Shown here piece after piece: positions 17,755-25,841 of a stretch of DNA of 64,000 nt. The notes under the pieces were generated by a model. The model worked only from the letters and a program-made list of their open reading frames with translations, made no database searches and was not told where the DNA came from. Both the position numbers and the translations under genes were made by a program. Origin of the DNA: Flavihumibacter solisilvae (GTDB taxonomy: Bacteria > Bacteroidota > Bacteroidia > Chitinophagales > Chitinophagaceae); assembly GCF_000814475.1 (NCBI RefSeq), contig NZ_JSVC01000021.1, positions 62,001 to 126,000 of the forward strand, in the 5' to 3' direction. The stretch's first letter is position 1. Each line of letters starts with the position of its first letter.

Positions 17755-20748
17755 ATGTACCTGAACTGTAAAACATACTTTAGTCTTCGCTATGGTACCT
17801 ATGCCACGGAAGAACTGGTTAAGGCCGCCGCTGACCATGGCGTGAGCTGCCTGGCCCTTACCAACATTAATTGCACAACTGATGCATGGGATTTCTACAG
17901 GCACTGCATTCACTATAAAATCAAGCCAATACTTGGGACTGAGATCCGTAATGCTGACAAAACCTGTTACCTCCTGATCGCCTCAAACCTGCAGGGCTTT
18001 GAATGGATCAACGAATTTCTATCTGATCACCTGCAACGGGACGGGTTGTTTCCGGAGCATTCAGATGAAACTCATTTCTTTCGTGATCCGGCAGATGGTT
18101 TTGTCATTTATCCATTTGGAACAAGGTCACCGGCGGAGCTGAAGCAGAATGAATATCTCGGCGTTCAACCGGCTGAAGTTACCAAGCTGTTCAACTTCCC
18201 CCTTGCATCATTCATGAACAAACTGGTGGTACGTCACCCGGTAACCTTCCAGGACAAAAGACATTTCAATGCACATCGTTTGCTGCGGGCCATCGATAAC
18301 AATATGTTGTTGTCAATGTTGCCCAAAGAAAAGGAAGCCGGTGAACATGAAATGTTTATCTCGCCTTCTTCGATAATCGAATCCTTCGCACATTATCCGG
18401 CAATAATCACCAACACTTACAGGCTCATGGATTTCTGTGCGCTGGAAATTGAACTGCACACCGACAAGAATAAAAAGACTTTCAGTGCAACCCAGGCCGA
18501 CGATAAAATCCTTTTGGCCAAGCTTGCGAACGACGGTTGCCTTACGAGATATGGCAGGAAGAATAAGGTTGCAATGGAAAGAGTAAAAAAAGAGCTTGCC
18601 ATTATTGATGAAATGGGTTTTAATGCCTATTTCCTGATCACCTGGGACATTATCCGTTATGCGCAAAGTCGTGGATACTATTATGTCGGGCGGGGAAGTG
18701 GTGCCAATTCCATTGTCGCTTATTGCCTGCAGATCACTGATGTAGATCCCATTGAGCTTGACCTGTATTTCGAACGTTTTCTCAATCCGCACCGTTCATC
18801 ACCGCCGGACTTCGACATTGACTTTTCCTGGCTCGACCGCGACGATGTAATCGACTATATTTTCAAAAGATATGGCAGGAAACAAGTGGCGTTACTGGGG
18901 ATGGTCACAACATTCCAGTACAACGCGCTTATCCGTGAACTCGGAAAAGTATTTGGATTGCCTAAATCTGAAATAGACACACTTGCCGTAAAAGGTTATT
19001 ACTCCAGGAATATCCGCTTTGACGAGGAAAAAGCCCAGGATAAGATACAACGGCTGATTTTTCAATACGGGGAATTGCTGGTTAATTTCCCAAACCATTT
19101 GAGTATCCATCCGGGAGGCATGCTCATCAGTGAAGCGCCAATCTTTCGTTACACTGCGGTACATATGCCACCCAAAGGTTTCCCTACAACGCAGGTTGAT
19201 ATGTTTGTTGCCGAAAGTGTCGGATTATACAAGCTCGATATCCTTAGTCAACGCGGACTCGGACACATCAAGGAATCACTACGCCTGGTAAGCGAAAACC
19301 AAAACATCACAGTAAACATCCATGATATCGAAGCATTCAAGAACGATAAAAAAGTAAGAAACCAGATCCGGCGGGTGGATACTATCGGGTGTTTTTATAT
19401 TGAAAGTCCGGCCATGCGCCAGCTGCTCAAAAAACTCGAGTGCGACGATTACCTTACACTGGTAGCTGCAAGTTCCATTATCCGGCCAGGCGTATCGAGC
19501 AGTGGAATGATGAAAGCTTATATCCAGCGATACCATGCCCCCGGTTCATTTGAATATATTCATCCCATCATGAAGGATTTACTTGAAGAGACGTATGGAG
19601 TTATGGTTTACCAGGAAGATGTGATCAAAGTGGCGCATTTTTTTGCGGGACTTGATATGGGCGAAGCAGATATTCTCCGCCGGGCGATGAGTGGCAAATA
19701 CCGGGGCAACAAAGAAATGATGCGGATCAGGGAAAAGTTTTTCGTCAACTGCAGCGAAAAGGGCTATGATGAAAACATCTCCAAAGAAGTATGGCGACAG
19801 ATTGAAAGTTTTGGCGGTTACAGTTTTTCAAAAGCACACTCGGCGAGTTTCGCTGTAGAAAGTTATCAAAGCCTTTATTTAAAAACATATTATCCGAAGG
19901 AGTTCATGGTTGCAGTAATCAATAACTTCGGCGGATTTTACAGCAGGGAACTGTATTTCTATGAACTTCAAAAAACCGGTGCAACTATTTATCCGCCTTG
20001 TGTCAATAACAGTGAATGGCTTACGAATATCAGGGGGAACGATGTGTATACTGGTTTCATTCATATCAAATCGCTTGAAGAGTCATTTGCATTGGCTCTT
20101 ATTGAAGAACGGAAAAAAAATGGACCATACCTGCACCTCCAGGACCTGATCGAGCGAACGGAAACAGGCAAGGAGTTTTTGAATATCCTGATACGCATCG
20201 GGGCATTAAGGTTTACTGGAAAAACAAAAAAGAGCCTGTTATGGGAAGCAAATTTCCTCCACTCTCACATCGATCACAAAGTATATCTGGCAAACCCAAT
20301 GTTTCCTGAACCACCCGTTTCATTTCAATTACCTGAACTACCTGTGTACCCGTTGGAAGATTTATATGACCAGATGGAGTTGATGGATTTCCCTCTGCAC
20401 AACCCGTTTCCGCTTGTGGATGATGATCCCTCAAATTATGTAACAGCAAGTACAATGTCTGATCACAAAGGATGTAATATCGAGATGCTGGGTTACCTGA
20501 TTACTTCCAAGCCGGTCAGGACGGTCAAGGGTGAAACAATGTGTTTCGGAACCTTCATCGACTCCACATTGAACTGGATTGATACTGTGCATTTCCCCGA
20601 CAGCCTCGCGAGGTTTCCATTGCGTGGAAACGGTTTTTACAGGCTTTCCGGCCGCGTCATCGAAGAGTTCGGAGTTTATAACCTGGAAGTGCATAGCATG
20701 GAAAAAAAAGGACTTAAAAAAAGTACTTATAAGTCACATGTTCATTGA
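17755..20748 (+). CDS. Short DNA polymerase III alpha (DnaE-like, probably error-prone)
   Basis: The protein has 997 residues, shorter than replicative DnaE (about 1160-1200). The polymerase core is intact: GRGSGANSIVAYCL, SPPDFDIDFSW (Asp352, 354, 356) and the palm/thumb and finger blocks, followed by a C-terminal OB-type domain. The N-terminal PHP domain is degenerate: the usual His-x-His-Ser is Asn-Cys-Lys-Thr (LNCKTYFS) and the usual Thr-Asp-His is Thr-Asn-Ile, so metal-dependent proofreading is unlikely. It overlaps the downstream Pol IV gene by 11 nt. By analogy with DnaE2/ImuC cassettes it should act in translesion synthesis. No imuA or recA-like gene is adjacent. Confidence 0.88.
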   Translation: MYLNCKTYFSLRYGTYATEELVKAAADHGVSCLALTNINCTTDAWDFYRHCIHYKIKPILGTEIRNADKTCYLLIASNLQGFEWINEFLSDHLQRDGLFPEHSDETHFFRDPADGFVIYPFGTRSPAELKQNEYLGVQPAEVTKLFNFPLASFMNKLVVRHPVTFQDKRHFNAHRLLRAIDNNMLLSMLPKEKEAGEHEMFISPSSIIESFAHYPAIITNTYRLMDFCALEIELHTDKNKKTFSATQADDKILLAKLANDGCLTRYGRKNKVAMERVKKELAIIDEMGFNAYFLITWDIIRYAQSRGYYYVGRGSGANSIVAYCLQITDVDPIELDLYFERFLNPHRSSPPDFDIDFSWLDRDDVIDYIFKRYGRKQVALLGMVTTFQYNALIRELGKVFGLPKSEIDTLAVKGYYSRNIRFDEEKAQDKIQRLIFQYGELLVNFPNHLSIHPGGMLISEAPIFRYTAVHMPPKGFPTTQVDMFVAESVGLYKLDILSQRGLGHIKESLRLVSENQNITVNIHDIEAFKNDKKVRNQIRRVDTIGCFYIESPAMRQLLKKLECDDYLTLVAASSIIRPGVSSSGMMKAYIQRYHAPGSFEYIHPIMKDLLEETYGVMVYQEDVIKVAHFFAGLDMGEADILRRAMSGKYRGNKEMMRIREKFFVNCSEKGYDENISKEVWRQIESFGGYSFSKAHSASFAVESYQSLYLKTYYPKEFMVAVINNFGGFYSRELYFYELQKTGATIYPPCVNNSEWLTNIRGNDVYTGFIHIKSLEESFALALIEERKKNGPYLHLQDLIERTETGKEFLNILIRIGALRFTGKTKKSLLWEANFLHSHIDHKVYLANPMFPEPPVSFQLPELPVYPLEDLYDQMELMDFPLHNPFPLVDDDPSNYVTASTMSDHKGCNIEMLGYLITSKPVRTVKGETMCFGTFIDSTLNWIDTVHFPDSLARFPLRGNGFYRLSGRVIEEFGVYNLEVHSMEKKGLKKSTYKSHVH

Positions 20749-21907
20749 TGCCGACAGACATATCGCACACCTTGACATGGATTCATTTTTTGTTTCTGTG
20801 GAATGCCTGAAAAACCCGGTATTAAAAGGTAAACCGTTGATCGTGGGAGGATCAGGCGACCGCGGAGTAATAGCGGCCTGCAGTTATGAAGCGAGGAAAT
20901 TCGGCCTTCATAGTGCCATGCCAATGAAACTTGCGAGGCGACTTTGTCCACAGGCAATTGTCATCAGCGGCGACATGGAAGATTACAGCAAATATTCGCG
21001 CATGGTAACAGACATCATTGCGGATAAAGTGCCGGTATTCGAAAAATCATCGATCGATGAATTTTATGTTGACCTGAGTGGAATGGATCGGTTTTTCGGT
21101 TGCAGCCTGTTCACGGCAGAACTTAAAAAAACGATTAACCGCGAAACCGGGTTACCCATCTCCTATGCGCTTGCGAGCAACAAACTGGTGAGCAAAGTTG
21201 CAACCAACGAAGTAAAGCCCAACGGTCAGTTGGAAATCCCATTTGGTACAGAGAAAAGCTTCCTCGCCCCATTACCGGTTGGAAAGATTCCCGGCATCGG
21301 GAAAGAAACGGGTGAGCTCCTTATCAGGATGGGTGTTGAAACCGTCAGGACTCTAAGTGAGATCCCGGTAAAAATGCTGCACAACCTCCTTGGCCGCAAT
21401 GGTCTTGAACTATGGAAGAGGGCAAATGGGATAGACGATTCGCCGGTTGAACCTTATCGGGAGCAAAAATCCATTTCAACTGAACAGACATTCCATACGG
21501 ATACGATCGACCTGCAGTTCCTGAACGCCCAATTAACGCGAATGACGGAGCGGATCGCCTTTGAACTGAGAAGCCAGAACAAGCTGACAGGTTGCATTAC
21601 CGTAAAACTCCGCTATGCCAACTTTGACACGGTTACGAAACAGCAAACAATTCCCTATTCCGGTGCTGACCATATTATCCTTACTGTGGCAAAATCACTT
21701 TTCCAGCAACTTTACGATCGACGCATGCTGGTGCGCCTGGTTGGCATCCGCTTCACCCACCTGATTCCCGGCAACTACCAGATTAATCTCTTTGATGACA
21801 CCCAGGAAATGATCCGTTTATACCAGGCAATTGACAGTGTAAAAAACCGGTTTGGGGAGAGCTTCATTTTGCGCGCAAGGGGTATTACACCTGGTAGTGG
21901 TTACTGA
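20738..21907 (+). CDS. dinB: Y-family DNA polymerase IV
   Basis: The frame is open from 20579, but the family start is ATG 20738, giving MFIDADRHIAHLDMDSFFVS. This yields 389 residues and an 11-nt overlap with the DnaE-like gene. Catalytic acids are present in HLDMDSFF (Asp13, Asp15) and SSIDEFYVDLS (Asp107, Glu108), so unlike ImuB this polymerase looks active. A helix-hairpin-helix (VGKIPGIGKETGELLIRMGV) and a little-finger domain follow. QINLF (348-352) fits the beta-clamp-binding motif QxxLF. With its upstream partner it forms a two-polymerase translesion operon. Confidence 0.93.
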   Translation: MFIDADRHIAHLDMDSFFVSVECLKNPVLKGKPLIVGGSGDRGVIAACSYEARKFGLHSAMPMKLARRLCPQAIVISGDMEDYSKYSRMVTDIIADKVPVFEKSSIDEFYVDLSGMDRFFGCSLFTAELKKTINRETGLPISYALASNKLVSKVATNEVKPNGQLEIPFGTEKSFLAPLPVGKIPGIGKETGELLIRMGVETVRTLSEIPVKMLHNLLGRNGLELWKRANGIDDSPVEPYREQKSISTEQTFHTDTIDLQFLNAQLTRMTERIAFELRSQNKLTGCITVKLRYANFDTVTKQQTIPYSGADHIILTVAKSLFQQLYDRRMLVRLVGIRFTHLIPGNYQINLFDDTQEMIRLYQAIDSVKNRFGESFILRARGITPGSGY

Positions 21908-22685
21908 TCAGTTTCTCGAACATCGGCGCAGGCAGAATCTTTTTCAGGACTACCGATAACCGCTCGGAAAAAGTGCCCATCCGGTATAATTTCTTAACCC
22001 GGTTGGAAGAAATTATTGAAGATATAAGTCGTGCAGCTTTTACCGGGTCCATTCCTTTACGTACTCCATCATTCATTAATCTGTTTGTACGGGCAAAGCT
22101 CTTGCCATACGCTTCGCTGTCTGCCAATTCACTTGTTAACCGGTTCCGGTTGATATTGGTGTTGATGTCACCGGGTTGTACAATACACGCCCTTATGCCA
22201 AATGGCTTCATTTCCATCCGGAGGGATTCTGTCAGTCTGTCTACCGCAGCTTTGCTGGCGCTGTATACGCTTCTATAGGGCAATCCCATTTCAGAACCTA
22301 TGGAACTAATGTTGATGATCACTCCAGCTTTTTGCCTGCGCATGTGGGGAAGAACGGCCTGGCAGGTCAAAAGCACTCCCAATATATTTGTGTTTATTAC
22401 CGCTTCTGTATCGGCCCTGGCGAGAACTTCAAGCGGTCCGGCAATCCCCAGCCCGGCGTTGTTGACCAATACGTCGATCCTGCCGTGCTCGCGGACAATA
22501 GTTTCCACTGCTTTACGAATATCCGATTCGCTGGTAACGTCCATAACCACCTGGTGATAAGAGACCTGCGAAGATGCCTGTGAACGGGCAGCACCGTAAA
22601 CTATATGTCCATCTTCTGTAAGCTGTTCTGCAATTGATTTACCCAATCCCCCGGAAGCGCCGGTAACCAGGATGACTTTTGACAT
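21885..22685 (-). CDS. Short-chain dehydrogenase/reductase
   Basis: With ATG 22685 (MSKVILVTGASGGLGKSIAE) the protein has 266 residues. The upstream in-frame extension lacks a domain match and is discarded. Visible SDR motifs are TGASGGLG (cofactor), NNAGLGIAG, INISSIGSEMG (Ser) and SVYSASKAAVD (Tyr-x-x-x-Lys). The C-terminal part (about 190-266) resembles classical SDRs that act on lipids or ketones; the substrate is unknown. Its last 23 nt overlap the end of dinB on the opposite strand. Confidence 0.9.
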   Translation of the reverse strand: MSKVILVTGASGGLGKSIAEQLTEDGHIVYGAARSQASSQVSYHQVVMDVTSESDIRKAVETIVREHGRIDVLVNNAGLGIAGPLEVLARADTEAVINTNILGVLLTCQAVLPHMRRQKAGVIINISSIGSEMGLPYRSVYSASKAAVDRLTESLRMEMKPFGIRACIVQPGDINTNINRNRLTSELADSEAYGKSFARTNRLMNDGVRKGMDPVKAARLISSIISSNRVKKLYRMGTFSERLSVVLKKILPAPMFEKLISNHYQV

Positions 22686-22716
22686 TGGCTTTGATTTTCG
22701 GGTACGTAAATACAAA

Positions 22717-22760
22717 AAAAGCAGATAGTAGACACTATCCGCTTTACACACATGAGAAAA
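22717..22760 (-). terminator. Hairpin repeat copy A: terminator of the IS1595-like gene 1
   Basis: On the minus strand an imperfect stem (GATAGT/ACTATC core, 22724-22739, with GC pairs outside) is followed by seven T residues, as expected of an intrinsic terminator. The element, including the adjoining 17-nt block TTTTCTCATGTGTGTAA, recurs at 23557-23597. The two stems differ at paired positions (GA/TC here, GG/CC there), so base pairing has been conserved. Confidence 0.8.
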
Positions 22761-22768
22761 AAAAATCG

Positions 22769-23419
22769 TTATGCCTGTAGTTGCATTTCGTGCAACGGTT
22801 GTTTCTGAATCATTTGCATCAGCTTAAGCTGCATATTTTCATTGCGATAATTGTACCGAAATTCACATTCCTTGATATGCAGGTATAAAGTATTCCTGTT
22901 CAGGCCCCTGAATTTCATGAGCCGGCTCCTGGTAAGCCCCCAAAACCCGGAAATATCATCAGAAGAAAGTTTTCCATTGGCGCTGGAGATAATGTCTCGC
23001 CGGTAAAGCCTCCAGTTTGTGAAATCTGCCACGGCCTGAATAGCGCTCATTTGATGTTTAATTTCGCCGGAATGCTGTTTTTGCCAGCTAATCAGGTTTT
23101 CCTTTGACATTTCCATGAGTCCTGTGGAATATACCAGGCCATTCCAACGTGTAAACCCGAAAAATAGTGTCCTTGGAAGACCGTTTGTGCTGTGGAACAG
23201 GGAAATATGATTTTCTGGCAAATGCTGAAGCGGAAAGGCTTCATCACAATACATTGCCAGCCTCGTCCTGATCATTTTCAGGTATGCGTTGATGGTTACC
23301 CTGCTGACCCCGGTGATCGCTGCGATCTGGGTAGCGGTCAGGTCCTCACAAAACAGGTTCACTATTTCCCGGCACTTTCTTTCTGAAAGATGTGCGCCTT
23401 TAAGCATTCTATTTTTCAT
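22769..23419 (-). CDS. IS1595-like transposase-derived protein without catalytic residues (copy 1)
   Basis: The protein has 216 residues. The N-terminus (about 8-52) is the IS1595-type helix-turn-helix: LSERKCREIVNLFCEDLTAT then QIAAITGVSRVTINAYLKMI. The C-terminus is the conserved IS1595 block ISGFWGLTRSRLMKFRGLNR and YLHIKECEFRYNYRNENM. In active relatives the first block reads I-E-x-F-W; here Glu is replaced by Ser. The region that should hold the first catalytic Asp (D-E-x-Y-F-G) has been deleted down to about 25 residues. The protein therefore looks like a domesticated, DNA-binding relic. A close paralogue lies on the other side of the Sus operon. I saw no terminal inverted repeats. Confidence 0.75.
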   Translation of the reverse strand: MKNRMLKGAHLSERKCREIVNLFCEDLTATQIAAITGVSRVTINAYLKMIRTRLAMYCDEAFPLQHLPENHISLFHSTNGLPRTLFFGFTRWNGLVYSTGLMEMSKENLISWQKQHSGEIKHQMSAIQAVADFTNWRLYRRDIISSANGKLSSDDISGFWGLTRSRLMKFRGLNRNTLYLHIKECEFRYNYRNENMQLKLMQMIQKQPLHEMQLQA

Positions 23420-23556
23420 CCGGACAGGTTATTGGTTACTAGATTACGAAGGCGTTCGGAGATAAATATCAGATCAAATTGGCGCAGCAAAAACATAATA
23501 TACACAAGTGGATAATTACCGGGATAAACAGTTCATGTTGATATATAAATAATTGA

Positions 23557-23597
23557 AAAGCAGGTAGTGGAAACTACCTGCTTACACACATGAGAAA
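23557..23597 (-). terminator. Hairpin repeat copy B: terminator of Sus operon 1
   Basis: A perfect 9-bp stem GCAGGTAGT/ACTACCTGC closed by a GGAA tetraloop on the plus strand (23560-23581) is followed on the minus strand by TTTTCAATT. It lies 60-100 nt after the last Sus operon 1 gene. It shares the 17-nt block TTTTCTCATGTGTGTAA and most of the stem with copy A. The two copies form direct repeats of about 40 nt bracketing the IS1595-like gene 1. Confidence 0.75.
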
Positions 23598-23656
23598 ATC
23601 TATACTTCGGCTGCGTGAGAAGATGCCGGGCTGCAGCCGGAGCCGGCAAATCGAGG

Positions 23657-24295
23657 TCATTTATAAAACTCCCTTACCTGGGTTCCATATCCCGCGTTGT
23701 TTACACGCCAAAAGGCAGCACCTTCCGCAAATGAGATCTCATCAAGAGAGGTCGTTCCTTCCACCGTAGGCTGGTCCGGAGCCGTATAAACTCCAAGTTC
23801 TGTTTCAACCATATAAACGATGGTGTTAACCCCTACGCCAGCCCCGCCCGGGTTAGTTATCTTATAAACGCCTTCCCCTAATTGCTCCATGATCATTTCA
23901 ACCCCCGTCTGCGGGCGCACATATGTTCCTGACCTGTCTGTTGTTCCGGTCACATCTGTGACAGCAACTTTACGCGCCACAGTTGTTTCAAATCCATTTG
24001 CATTTGCAGCGGTGAAGATTACCAGGTATAGTCCTGGTTCAGCTGTATTTACATTGTCAGATACCGCCTCGAGGGGTGACTCCTGGCCGGTTATATCGTC
24101 TTTAACTATCGCTCCGGCATCGGTATAGGAAGCCCCCACCGGCAGTATCACAACTTCATCCCCATTGAGGATTATTTCAGGGTAACTGACTTTCACTTCA
24201 CGCGAAACGCTTTCAGTGTCGTCTTTCTCGCAGGATGTAATAAGAACTACCGCGGACATTGCAACAATGCTCAGCCTGATTTTATGGAATAGCAT
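23657..24295 (-). CDS. Surface lipoprotein with DUF5011-type Ig-like domain (Sus operon 1)
   Basis: The 212-residue protein has a lipoprotein signal (lipobox LITSC, Cys22) followed by the acidic tract EKDDTES. This resembles, but does not prove, a surface-export signal. Residues about 38-115 form a DUF5011/HYR-like domain (YPEIILNGDEVVILPVGASY; DAGAIVKDD; PGLYLVIFTAANANGFETTV). The C-terminal part (about 125-212) has no recognised fold. It is the last gene of the operon, 18 nt after susD, in the position normally held by a surface glycan- or ligand-binding accessory protein. The ligand is unknown. Confidence 0.8.
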   Translation of the reverse strand: MLFHKIRLSIVAMSAVVLITSCEKDDTESVSREVKVSYPEIILNGDEVVILPVGASYTDAGAIVKDDITGQESPLEAVSDNVNTAEPGLYLVIFTAANANGFETTVARKVAVTDVTGTTDRSGTYVRPQTGVEMIMEQLGEGVYKITNPGGAGVGVNTIVYMVETELGVYTAPDQPTVEGTTSLDEISFAEGAAFWRVNNAGYGTQVREFYK

Positions 24296-24313
24296 ACAAT
24301 TCAGTTTTAAGGT

Positions 24314-25825
24314 TTAATTCTGACCGGTGGTATTCACATCCCACCAAACTTTATCGGTTACCCTTTTTTGCGGAGGAGTGTTTGGATTCCGGCTGACTTC
24401 AGAGTCGCCATATAACAGCCTTACCGGGAAGGAATTCCCGATGCTGCTGGTTTTAGAAATCACAAAGAAATCAGGATATCCGGTGCGACGCCATTCACTC
24501 CAGGCCTCCACATTCTGCGATCCCGTGAAGCTGACCCATTTTTGGGTTATTATACTCCTGATCTGCTGTTCAGCCGAACCTCCAGCTGGAAACTGAACCT
24601 GTGGCCTGGCGATATATGGAGCAAAATCATCTGTTTCATCTAATCCCAGGAAAAGGAAGGAAGAAAGGACGCCGTTTTCATATAATTCCTGGGCATTGCC
24701 ATTACCCCAGCCGCGGGCTACTGCCTCTGCCTGTAAAAAGAAACTTTCAGCTGCGCTCAGAAAAATGACGGGTGCATCAGCACCTCCATCATCATCATCC
24801 GGAGTCGGGGGACCACCGACCGCCGGACCAGGCTTGGAATAACTGTCATCATCCTGGTTGCCCGTAAGATTGGCACCATTACCCTGGTCAATGCCCGCAT
24901 GGTTTCCTGCGTTCGGTGCAAATGTTGCCCGTGCAAAAAACACATCAACTCTCGGATCATTTATAGAAATCAGATATTCGAGACTGGTGTTGCTTGCAAT
25001 GAGGTTTGCAGGAGTCAGTGCTTCATAAGTCGCATAGAGGGGATTCTGATTGAATTGTTCCGTGTTGAACGGAACAAACGCATCCTCCTCAAAATCCAGG
25101 AACTCTTCCCCTGCAGCGTACATCGCACTTATCCCGGCCTGGGCAACATCAGGGCGTACATAAGCCTGCCGCAGGTAGATCCTGAGCTTAAGTGTATTGG
25201 CAAACTTCCTCCAGAGAAACATGTCTCCATGGAAAAAGAAATCATCTTCACCTGGATGATTAATGCTTTCCTCATCGATCAATGCAAGTCCTTCGTCCAC
25301 CAGCCTGATCAGGCCATCATAGATCTCCTGCTGTGAATCAAATTTCGGCGTAATATTCACCGGTGCACTAAGAGCTTCACTGAATGGAATATCTCCATGC
25401 AGGTCTGTCATCACCTGGAACATATATGCCTGCATTATTTTACCTATAGCAACATAGTTGTTACTACCTGTCCTTGTTCCTTCATCAACCAGGTAGCGAA
25501 AGTCCTGTATGGGACCGGAATACATACCCTGCCATTGGTTGTCAAAGTCTGTACTGTTTATTGAATACTGATCATAGGCCTTGTATTGGCTTGCTGTTGG
25601 CCCCTGCGTCCAGAACTGTGACCATAAACCGCCTATGATCTGGAAGGGGTTCCCAAGGTTATATGCGCTGTATCCCAATGCCGTTGGCAGAATCACATCA
25701 ACGGATGCCGTGGTAGGATTATTGGGATCATCGTTTACATCGAGGTAGTGTTTGGAACATCCGGGAAATGACAGGACCGTTCCAGCTACTAGCAGCGCTG
25801 CAATGATTTTATAGCTGTATTTCAT
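24314..25825 (-). CDS. SusD/RagB-family outer-membrane lipoprotein (Sus operon 1)
   Basis: This 503-residue lipoprotein has lipobox SFPGC and a mature start SKHYLDVNDDPNNPTTASVD, typical of the SusD-like_2 group. The family helical block KIMQAYMFQVMTDLHGDIPF precedes the TPR-like core (LRIYLRQAYVRPDVAQAG), and the conserved C-terminal ITQKWVSF and EAWSEWRRTGYPDF are present. It sits on the outer surface as a lid over the SusC barrel and delivers substrate to it. The start is 16 nt after susC. No carbohydrate-active enzyme or peptidase is nearby to suggest the substrate. Confidence 0.93.
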   Translation of the reverse strand: MKYSYKIIAALLVAGTVLSFPGCSKHYLDVNDDPNNPTTASVDVILPTALGYSAYNLGNPFQIIGGLWSQFWTQGPTASQYKAYDQYSINSTDFDNQWQGMYSGPIQDFRYLVDEGTRTGSNNYVAIGKIMQAYMFQVMTDLHGDIPFSEALSAPVNITPKFDSQQEIYDGLIRLVDEGLALIDEESINHPGEDDFFFHGDMFLWRKFANTLKLRIYLRQAYVRPDVAQAGISAMYAAGEEFLDFEEDAFVPFNTEQFNQNPLYATYEALTPANLIASNTSLEYLISINDPRVDVFFARATFAPNAGNHAGIDQGNGANLTGNQDDDSYSKPGPAVGGPPTPDDDDGGADAPVIFLSAAESFFLQAEAVARGWGNGNAQELYENGVLSSFLFLGLDETDDFAPYIARPQVQFPAGGSAEQQIRSIITQKWVSFTGSQNVEAWSEWRRTGYPDFFVISKTSSIGNSFPVRLLYGDSEVSRNPNTPPQKRVTDKVWWDVNTTGQN

Positions 25826-25841
25826 ACAATCATTTTTTGAA

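Noticed and set aside
20579-20737. N-terminal extension of the Pol IV gene
   Set aside because: The added 53 residues overlap dnaE, have no family match, and ATG 20738 gives the conserved Y-family start.
23589-23780. Small plus-strand reading frame beginning ATGAGAAAA just after hairpin copy B
   Set aside because: The ATG lies in the conserved 17-nt flank read backwards, and the frame runs antisense through the Sus lipoprotein gene; the copy A equivalent stops after 18 codons.
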